A DNA stretch of 64,000 nt, taken from positions 1,791,501-1,855,500 of the forward strand of contig JAUPFP010000028.1 of the NCBI GenBank assembly GCA_036925085.1. Reading direction: 5' to 3'. The DNA comes from Brachycybe producta (lineage: Eukaryota > Arthropoda > Diplopoda > Playtdesmida > Andrognathidae). Below are positions 1-7,606 of the stretch, piece after piece (position 1 is the stretch's first letter; each line of letters opens with the position of its first letter). The position numbers were made by a program, and so were the translations under genes. Under the pieces are notes generated by a model. That model searched no databases and was not told the origin of the DNA. It saw only the letters and a program-made list of their open reading frames with translations.

Positions 1-594
1 AATGTTTCTTGTGTGATAAGGCCTTTATTCTCTTGTGACTTTTGTACTATTTTGTACATCCTATAGGTTTAGATATTTGTGGTCAAGAGGTACTGAAAAT
101 GTGTTCAGAATTCTACTAAGAGTACTTCTTCTTCTACAGTTGTCTACGCATAATATTAACAATAAAAAGTGCCAGGAATTCAGTTTGTATCATGTCCAAC
201 TTAGGAATGCCATCAATTGATGAGCTCAAGAGTGTTTTGTTGTTCAATAATTTCTACTTGTTAAGAGTCGAAGTTGGAGAGAAACTATTGTATTGACTAT
301 TGACATACATATATAGGAATCAATTTAGTTTTTTCTATATAGAAAAGAAATTTAGAAAAAAAAAAAAGGAATTCTAGTCACATATTGAGTTCACAATCTC
401 TTCAAATACAATTTGAACTTGTCGCAATGAGATTGTTTGTGCTGTTGCTTTATAAGAAAAAAAATAGGCCTACTTTTGCAGCATTCACTTATTAAATTTA
501 CAATTTCACTTTAATAATAACATATACTGTATATAGGCTCTCTTTATAAAAATTCTACAAAAAAAGTGTCAACTTTGAAGACGTGTAAAGAAGT
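1..594. other. AT-rich left flank of LTR element copy A
   Basis: No gene or recognised repeat is seen. The stretch is AT-rich with an A-run near 355-367. The last four bases (591-594, AAGT) recur directly after the right LTR at 10876-10879 and are taken as the target-site duplication of copy A. Confidence 0.6.
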
Positions 595-733
595 TGTAAC
601 ACCCTGTAAATCGTGATCCCGCCAAAACCATAGCCTGGGGGGTAAACAACTCTCAACCGTCCCTCCCTCCTCTCTGACTCACCTTTCTGACTCATGCCCA
701 AGTGGCGGATTGATACATAAAGGACCATGGTCA

Positions 734-774
734 CTTGGACCTGGTTACACCTCGCAGGTGTACACAGGTCCAAG
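734..774 (+). promoter_or_regulatory. 41-bp dyad directly upstream of the LTR TATA box
   Basis: The outer arms CTTGGACCTG (734-743) and CAGGTCCAAG (765-774) are perfect complements. The inner arms TACACCT (746-752) and AGGTGTA (756-762) surround a 3-base loop, with a 2-base mismatch between the inner and outer arms. The dyad ends one base before the TATA box. It is present in every LTR of the window; the 5' LTR of copy B has one arm change. It could be a bound dimer site or an RNA/DNA hairpin. Confidence 0.7.
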
Positions 775-775
775 G

Positions 776-784
776 TATAAAAGG
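776..784 (+). promoter_or_regulatory. TATA box of the LTR promoter
   Basis: TATAAAAGG lies in the first third of the LTR, the usual place for the U3 promoter. Transcription would start about 25-30 bases downstream, near 805. The same box is present in the 3' LTR and in the LTRs of copies B and C. Confidence 0.65.
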
Positions 785-914
785 ACCATGTTCCTCTTTG
801 TTCCTCAGTTCTTTCCTTTGCCTGTTTTTGCGATACATTCCAAATCATGGGCCTGAGGATTTCCAGTTAGTATTTTACTATTCACCCTTGTATCTGTACT
901 TCTTACAAGGAATG

Positions 915-920
915 AATAAA
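915..920 (+). terminator. LTR polyadenylation signal AATAAA
   Basis: AATAAA occurs in GAATGAATAAAAGTGTTG, about 110 bases after the inferred transcription start. This would place the R/U5 border shortly downstream. Only the copy in the 3' LTR would act on the full transcript. Confidence 0.55.
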
Positions 921-1284
921 AGTGTTGTAATAAGAAGTAGCGTTGTCTCTATGTCTTTATGCTAATAACTTCTCTTCAGAGGCCGGAGGTTTCATAGGGC
1001 AGGAGCTATACGATTCTCAGCAGCTACAACATCTTCTCTGGTCGGAATACCGATGGAGAAGATGTATATCAGCATCAACCGGAAGAGAGAGAGATGGCCG
1101 CCACTCTCCTGCATCGATTACACCCCCATGCAGAAGAGTGACTACAATCTATCTCCATCCAGCTCTCTCTACAGCTCGGATCTTCTCTGTGCAGGTGTCA
1201 TACTGCTCAGAGAAGAAACGAAAAGTAGAAAATGTCATCTAAAGGTTGGTAATAAAATATTGGTTGATGTCAAAAGCTCACATT

Positions 1285-1302
1285 TGGTGGAGGTGCGGGG
1301 TA
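1285..1302 (+). other. Primer binding site, probably for tRNA-Ala
   Basis: Two bases after the LTR the sequence reads TGGTGGAGGTGCGGGGTA. Copy B has TGGTGGAGGCGCCGGGTA at the same place. Animal tRNA-Ala ends in ...GCACCTCCACCA or ...GCATCTCCACCA, whose complement starts TGGTGGAG. Both copies match this over at least 12 bases. The site type and position are clear; the amino-acid identity is inferred from general knowledge of tRNA 3' ends. Confidence 0.7.
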
Positions 1303-1400
1303 TAGCTCCATCTGCCTTCTCCGACCTGTAAACAGAAGCCGTCCTTTGTCCTAAGTCTCGTGATTGTGCCTCACGAGGCTTCGTCCGTCCTTTCTATGTT

Positions 1401-1755
1401 GGAGCCACGTATGGAGACCCTCGATAGCGTCAAAGTCAACCGCGTGGCGCCTGTCTGTAAAACCGCGTATGGAGACCCTCGATCACGTCAAAGTCAACCG
1501 CGCGGCGTCCTTTGTGTTGGAACCACGTGTGGAGACCCTCGATAGCGTCAAAGTCGACCACGTGGCGCCTTTGTAAAACCGCGTATGGAGGCCCTCGATC
1601 ACGTCAAAGCCAACCGCGCGGCGTCCTTTGTGTTGGAACCACGTATGGAGGCCCTCGATAGCGTCAAAGCCAACCGCGTGGCGCCTTTTTATGTTGGGAT
1701 CATGTATGGAGGCCCTCGATCACGTCAAAGCCAACCGCATGGTACCGTTTTTGTG
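1401..1755 (+). repeat. Six-unit, two-type tandem repeat in the leader
   Basis: The landmark CCCTCGAT occurs at 1418, 1476, 1536, 1592, 1652 and 1713, a period of about 59 bp. Units alternate strictly between GATAGCGTC and GATCACGTC versions, giving three dimers of about 118 bp. The first three units read GAGACCCTCG and the last three GAGGCCCTCG. The array lies about 120 bases after the LTR, where retroelements often carry packaging or dimerisation signals. It is retained in copy B. Confidence 0.9.
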
Positions 1756-3719
1756 GAATCGCGAAAGAGACTTGTGGCTACACACACCACGTGTCGACCG
1801 CGCGATTCTGTGTCCTGTCCTTAGAGACACGTGGGAACGAACTTTTGTCTGCTGACCGCTTAGCACTCGGAAAGTGGACAACCGTTTGGACACACGTGTT
1901 TCCGTCCGTGTTTTTGTATTTCATGTTTCCATTACAATCACCCACTGTCACCTTCACTCTTCTTTAATTTTCAAAGTGAAACCCACACCACGTGGGCAAC
2001 ACTTTAAACAAATTCTTCTTACTCTCCGAGAGGAGTTTGCAGTCTCATTATGAGATGAGCAAACAAATCTCATCTACTAATCTATTCATCTATTAATAGG
2101 CTTTTAAAGGACGTGTGTGTCTTTTAAAAATGTCCTATTATCTTCACTCTTCATCTTTAATTTTCAAGCAAGATTCTCCCTAGCTCTATTTCATTGTTAG
2201 GGGGCTTACAAGCTTAAAACACACTTTTTCTAGCCACGTGGGACTTTCTTGTCCCCCCTTTTCTTTGTTCTTTGTTTTTACACTTGTGTTTCCCTTGGGA
2301 CCCTCTATGTCCCAAGTCATGTTCTTCAATTTCTTCATCATCATCACCTCAATGCATCATCACATGAACTTTCTCCATTGGACAGCACTGAAGCCCGGCC
2401 GCCATCTTGGATCGACCGGACACTCTTCAAAAAGCGCCAACGGAGCGGTTTTTCGCTCCATGTGACTCATTGTTGTACCTTCTCTCATCTTTTTGTGTTC
2501 TCTTCTCTTCCAGAGGGTTGCACTCACGCGCCCCCTGGCGGAGTTCCTCTTGTTAGAGAAAACTTCTCTTTTTCTTTGAATTTTCTCTCTTTTTGTGTCT
2601 TTCTCCTGGCCACCATAAAAACGTGCCCCGGAGGAACTTTTCAATCATCAATTTTTGGACATTGCAATAAACTGAACCGGAAGTGGCCACCTCAGCGCCA
2701 CCTACGGACTTCTTCATTCTACTCAACATAGTCCCTCACTGGGCACTGACTCTGTCTTTTCATCCAGAGCCATCCAGCAGTGAGGACTCAAAATTTCTCC
2801 AGTCTGAACATTTCTTCTGGTTCACCAAGTATTTATCTTGTTGAACACACTTCAATTTCTACACTGTTTTACTGTTTTAATAAAACTAAATTGAAACTTT
2901 TGATGTGCGGGCACCGCACCTAAGTTTTAAACTTTCAAAGTAAAACAGCTTTCTTTTCTTGCTTCTTTGGAGAGTTCAGCCATCTTGAACTTCTCCTTTG
3001 TTTGTGCATTTAAAAAGTTCAGCCATCTTGAACTTTTTGTTCTTTGTGTGTTCTTCACACACACACTCTTCATTCTTGTTTCTAAGTAAAACTAAAAGTG
3101 CGGGCACCGCGCTCTAGCTTTACTCTTCGTATTGCTTTCCTCTTCTTCAGGCAATTGCAATACACTTTCATTTCTAATTCACTTTCCGCAGTGCAATCTT
3201 GATTGGGTGGTGTACCACGCTCGAGGTTGTATTGTACATCTGCTGTTTCTTTATTGAGGTTTTTGGAATTCTCGTAACCTCCACGTGGTCGCCAAATACC
3301 ACGTGTCGAGAGAGATCCTTCCAAAATCTGACGCTCAATAAAGAACTCACGACGCCACACCAGTTGGGAACCAAAACTCATCACACGCCCAACTGAGAAC
3401 ACGATCAACCCGACACAACCATCACCACACTAACGGAGTGAACGGCCACTTCGTTATACACGTCACAAGCTTAGGTAATCTATCGTTACTCAGTGTATAA
3501 GAGTACGATAGTGTCGGTTGCCGACAAGCACTAAATTGCCAACGCGCAGTGACATCACCGACCTACAACTTCACGAACTGAACGAGTCCCATCATACTGG
3601 AACCCGAAAGTATAGCTCAGAGTGTACTCGAGAACCCTCGGAGCTGCACACAACGACTTGGACTTCGCCGGACTCGTTCGTCACCGCACATTCACATTAC
3701 ACAAGCCACTTCATTAATC
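1756..3719 (+). other. Long structured 5' leader of copy A
   Basis: No convincing coding frame is seen. The leader holds many perfect hairpins: GATGAG/CTCATC near 2054-2075; TAATAGG/CCTATTA around 2094-2140 with a second stem inside; GTGCGG-GCA-CCGCAC at 2905-2919, with a near-copy at 3098; AGTTCA-GCCATCT-TGAACT at 2973-2991, with a second copy near 3015-3033; and CACGTGGT/ACCACGTG at 3282-3305. CACGTG occurs nine times between 1524 and 3305. A block at about 1831-1885 cannot be aligned with copy B although its flanks are nearly identical. Confidence 0.75.
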
Positions 3720-6101
3720 ATGGCTACCTCACACGACAATACGGGGTCCCTGTCTGATCACCAGGGTTCGCACGAAGATCTGTTGGAAGTACCCGTGACT
3801 ACTGATGTGACACCACCGCCGCGGCCGACTGGGGCCGAGTTTGACCACCTGTCACAACAAGTGGCTGCACTCTCGACTCGTATGTCTCAGTTCATAGACG
3901 ACCGATTCACACCGAATCGACCGACTACACCACGGCGGACAACACGCACACACCGACTTCGCGACGATGACTCGGACGCCTCTTCAGCCCCCTATGTTGG
4001 CTACAGAGAGCGTCACGATCGTTACGAAAGACATTACACACCGCACACACGTCATCTACCGCGTAACCCTGACTGGCAACAACAAGGGCAGTCAGATGAT
4101 CCGCGTCACAGAGATGAGCGTGCGGAAATACCGATCACGACACGTGCTGATTCTCCTCACTCGCTTGTCCGGGTTGCACGTAGCGGTCGCCGCTCGACAC
4201 CCCCGGAGCAACAGCCTAGCCAAGGAGCGACACAAGGCACTTCAGTTTACGCGCCACGTTTTCCACCGCAAGGGGTAGGTCTGATGCCGGCTGGAATGTC
4301 AAACGTCCAGGATGGCATCTATCGACCAACCCCCAGAGAACCCTCCGTGGAAGAATTCAATAAGAAATACAGCGGTCGCCACCCAGCCGACTCAATCCAA
4401 AAATTCAACGGATTGACAGGTTTTCGTCCCTTCCTGGAAGAATTCGAGGAAGTGGCACACCTGTACGGTTGGAAAGACCACCACAAGGAGGAATACATCA
4501 CGGGGTGTTTCACTGGGGCCGCCCGTACGTGGCTGAGTAAACTGAGGTATGAGCTTCAGGACATTCCTTGGCCAGCACTGAGAGTACAGATGGTAGATAC
4601 GTTCGGAAAGCCGAACGAACTGGCCATCTTGGAGAAAAAGTATACAGAGATGCTCCAGAAGGAAGGTGAGAGTACACAAGCTTTCATCTGGGAGTTTATG
4701 ATACTCGGCGACCGAGTTTACCCGCAACTTGACGATCAGCTGCGTATAAGCCAGTTGCGCCGCGCTCTACATCCCACCATACAGAACGCCGCGCATCACG
4801 CATCTACGACGTCGTTCAAGGACTTCGCAAACGCCGTCCTCAATATGGAGGTGGTCTTGCTGTCCTTGGATAAATGGCCGACGGAACCGAAACCCGCAGC
4901 TGATTCACAGTCGGGTAAAGGAGCATCGAAGACCGACCAGGAGCCGGCGGCAGCCGCCAGCCCTAAAGACAAAACACACCGGTCTAGGCATGATAAAAAG
5001 CCTAGTCAGACTGCTGCCACCAATTCAAACCGACACTCTGCAGCGGACACCCAACCAGAGACCACTCGCACGTTCGACAAGAGTAAGTCGACGTGTTATA
5101 ATTGTGGCAAATTGGGGCATTTCGTCCGTGAGTGTCGGCAACCAAAGAAGAAGGTTGCAATCAAGCAGTTTGGAGAGCCGGTTACCGACTATGACATCAA
5201 AGGAGAGGTGCCTGAGACGGATATCATCACCGAAGACGGCGTTGAGTTTGCTCTAATAAGAGTGGCGGGACAAATCCGCCGGATTCCTCTTCCAGCAGCA
5301 GACTCAGCCGCCGGAGCGCCTACTCCTGATAAACCCGACAACGACAGTTCTGACGACTCTGAGGATATACCAGTCAAGGTGCTCGACCGGGCTCCTGCAC
5401 ATAAATGGACCCCGGACGATCTAATCGTTTGGCAGGACACGCTCGACGTCCTTAAACAATCCGTCAAGGAGATTGGGTGCCGTGAAAATAAAACAATAGC
5501 CATCATGGCTCCCGGAACCCAATCGCCGACGAAGGGCCACTCCTGCTGCCGAAGACTAATGACAACGGTGTATGAGCAGCTGGTAAGCAGCTGTTCACCT
5601 CAAGAAGTCGGAGACTATGATGCCAGCGACAAGAACCCGCGCATCGCCGTCACGATCAACGGAAAGAGTATACGGATGCTCGCGGACACCGGAGCTACGG
5701 GCAGCGTTATCACCATTGAACTCGCGCAGGAACACAAGTTCGAAATCGAGCCTGTGTTAATCCCACCCAACATTCAGGGTGTGGGAGGCCAAAGGATCAC
5801 CGTGGTGGGGCGACTCGCCGCGACGGTCCAGCTGGGCCCCCACGCTGTGCGAGGGCACTTACTAGTGATTACCGGCCGGCACGAAGCCATCTTAGGCCGA
5901 GATCTAGGCCGGGCTCTGCACTTAGCTGTGTCCATGACAACAAACAAAGTATACGTGGAGGACGACCTCTTCGAATCCACACTCCGACAAAAATGCATCG
6001 AAGCACACATCGGATGGGCTCTGGGAGAAACTTCCGTAGAGGCCCCTGGCAAATCTGCCAGCACCTCTAAGGAAAACCTCGAAACTCCACCCCGTAAGTG
6101 A
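3720..6101 (+). CDS. ORF1: Gag polyprotein with CCHC zinc knuckle and aspartic protease
   Basis: The 793-aa frame starts at an ATG in a strong context (A at -3, G at +4). Residues 1-220 are polar and disordered. About 222-385 form a Ty3/gypsy-type Gag capsid region, visible in WLSKLRYE, the QAFIWEF helix and the LRRALHPTI end. A basic, polar linker precedes a zinc knuckle at C459-C462-H467-C472 (CYNCGKLGHFVREC). After an acidic linker comes a retroviral-type aspartic protease with D656-T-G-A and the closing motif ILGRD at 724-728. The protein would form the particle and mature itself. In a complete Ty3/gypsy element reverse transcriptase would follow the protease; here the frame stops about 65 residues later. 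Copy B has the same length and about a dozen amino-acid differences, with no break. The last codons overlap a perfect splice-donor-like GTAAGT (6096 region). Confidence 0.92.
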   Translation: MATSHDNTGSLSDHQGSHEDLLEVPVTTDVTPPPRPTGAEFDHLSQQVAALSTRMSQFIDDRFTPNRPTTPRRTTRTHRLRDDDSDASSAPYVGYRERHDRYERHYTPHTRHLPRNPDWQQQGQSDDPRHRDERAEIPITTRADSPHSLVRVARSGRRSTPPEQQPSQGATQGTSVYAPRFPPQGVGLMPAGMSNVQDGIYRPTPREPSVEEFNKKYSGRHPADSIQKFNGLTGFRPFLEEFEEVAHLYGWKDHHKEEYITGCFTGAARTWLSKLRYELQDIPWPALRVQMVDTFGKPNELAILEKKYTEMLQKEGESTQAFIWEFMILGDRVYPQLDDQLRISQLRRALHPTIQNAAHHASTTSFKDFANAVLNMEVVLLSLDKWPTEPKPAADSQSGKGASKTDQEPAAAASPKDKTHRSRHDKKPSQTAATNSNRHSAADTQPETTRTFDKSKSTCYNCGKLGHFVRECRQPKKKVAIKQFGEPVTDYDIKGEVPETDIITEDGVEFALIRVAGQIRRIPLPAADSAAGAPTPDKPDNDSSDDSEDIPVKVLDRAPAHKWTPDDLIVWQDTLDVLKQSVKEIGCRENKTIAIMAPGTQSPTKGHSCCRRLMTTVYEQLVSSCSPQEVGDYDASDKNPRIAVTINGKSIRMLADTGATGSVITIELAQEHKFEIEPVLIPPNIQGVGGQRITVVGRLAATVQLGPHAVRGHLLVITGRHEAILGRDLGRALHLAVSMTTNKVYVEDDLFESTLRQKCIEAHIGWALGETSVEAPGKSASTSKENLETPPRK

Positions 6102-7606
6102 CGACGAAAGCAACGGCCACCCACGCTGTCAAGAAACCAAACGCGACGAAAATAAAACAATAATTCACCAGTGTTTATTTCATGACTATGGAAATAAACA
6201 CCAGCAACCATCAAATATCAACAATAGAAGAGCGGGAGGAATTTGAGAATTGTTGTGTTGAAAAACAACTGAGGACAGTTGTCAAGAGGTGGGGGAGGGG
6301 ATAAAAGGAACCCCCCAACGAATAAACAACCCCACAGCATCAACAACCCCTCTAAACACTCTCAAATAACTCCCAAAACTCTACAAAATTCATACAACTT
6401 TAATTTTCGAAACACTTTTAAACTTTTCAAAATGGCCGCCAATATTTACATATTGGCAACCATTTCAAACATGCAATAAACTACACCGGAACCACGTGGC
6501 CTTCACACACAACTGTCAACCACGTGGTACACCTGGGAAAAACGCCGAAGGCTAGTCAAGGACGTTCAGAAGAAAAATCAAGAGCCATAAAAGGGTCAGC
6601 AAAAGGAAAAACACCGTGCTCCCCTTTATTATGGACGGACGTCATTGACCATGCTGTTGACAGTAGAGGGATAGAAAACTTCAAAGAGACAATTGCTCTG
6701 GGGGCCAGACCAATGCACTGGGACTTCAAAGAAAAAAACAAACAACAAAAACTGCTGGCCATAAACAAATAAAAAAAAAAAGAAGAAAATCAGTTTTGAA
6801 GATTTTGTGAGAGCGGACACCTTCAATTAAAAAATAAAATTGAAGAACCTGTCACCCTCTCAATTAAGATCGAATTGTGGGACACCAACTCCTGTCCCAC
6901 TCCCCCCTAAAAATAATAACAAACAGCAAGGTACATTAGTAACCTTGCTGACCTATTCTTTCCAAAAAAAAAGGCATTAAGGAAAAGAAGGGGAGAAAGT
7001 TAATGGGCAACTTCACACCTCGGTGTGAAATAAAATAACGGCCCTTCTCCCTCGAGATTCCTTAGTCCTTTTGTTTATCTAAAAATAATAAACAGGACCG
7101 ACTCTGATAAGAATTAGATCAACACCTCTCACATCTAATGTCGGTGGGACAACCCCCACCCCCAATAAATAAAGTCGTGAAGAAACCAATTAGAGTAAGG
7201 TGTCTTATTCTAAAAGGGGCCGGCCCTTCTAACTTTTAAAATTAAATAAGAAAAGTGACCAAACTTGGTCAATTACCACTTGATTTGCTCTCTTCAAAGA
7301 AGCACTCGTTTTATTCATCCTGTCATCTCAATTATATTCACCTTCGATTCTTCAAATCTTCAAGTCCTTTTTGTGCCAAGTTCCAAACTCTAATTTCGGA
7401 CTTCATCAGTTTTTGTTATTAATCAAAAGCTTGAGTGCCACCTTCAAGCCTTTGAACTCACGTGCAGTGCATCAGGCCTTCAGAACTCTTTGGACCTCTT
7501 GAAATAATAACAGAGTGATCGGGGACCGATTTCTGTTATTATTTGGAAGTAACCACCAGCAACGGGACTTTTGAAAAAGTAAGAACTTTTAAACTCTTAA
7601 GAAAAT
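6102..7606 (+). other. Non-coding spacer between ORF1 and ORF2, a chain of hairpins
   Basis: No long frame is present. From about 6808 to 7545 the spacer is a series of stems: CTTCAATT/AATTGAAG (6821-6845, inside a longer TGAGAG/CTCTCA stem); GTGGGACA/TGTCCCAC (6877-6900); CAGCAAGGT/ACCTTGCTG (6924-6950); TTCACACC/GGTGTGAA (7012-7029); ACCGAC/GTCGGT enclosing ATTAGAT/ATCTAAT (7097-7145); TTAGAGTAAG/CTTATTCTAA (7190-7213); TGACCAA/TTGGTCA (7256-7271); and a large stem at 7502-7544. Further left, GCCAATAT/ATATTGGC forms a hairpin near 6437. Two CCACGTGG boxes lie near 6493 and 6521. The spacer may control ORF2 translation or splicing; that is inference. Confidence 0.75.
7502..7544 (+). promoter_or_regulatory. 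Large hairpin 62 bases before the ORF2 start codon
   Basis: The outer arms AAATAATAACAGA (7502-7514) and TCTGTTATTATTT (7532-7544) are perfect complements. The inner arms ATCGG (7518-7522) and CCGAT (7526-7530) surround a 3-base loop. Its place just upstream of the ORF2 ATG at 7607 suggests a role in starting ORF2 translation or in blocking scanning ribosomes. Confidence 0.6.

Larger units (their letters stand above)
595..1282 (+). repeat. 5' LTR of copy A (688 bp)
   Basis: The repeat starts TGTAACACCC and ends AAGCTCACA, so it has the TG...CA ends expected of an LTR. It is repeated at 10188-10875 with one visible difference and, in reverse, at 56016-56703. It carries a TATA box (776), an AATAAA signal (915) and a strong dyad just upstream of the TATA box. 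By these signals U3 would be about 595-805, with R and U5 filling the rest. The start of transcription is inferred, not seen. Confidence 0.93.

Noticed and set aside
595..1282. Antisense and sense frames of 76-99 aa inside the LTRs
   Set aside because: They repeat with every LTR, have no domains and are explained by LTR conservation.
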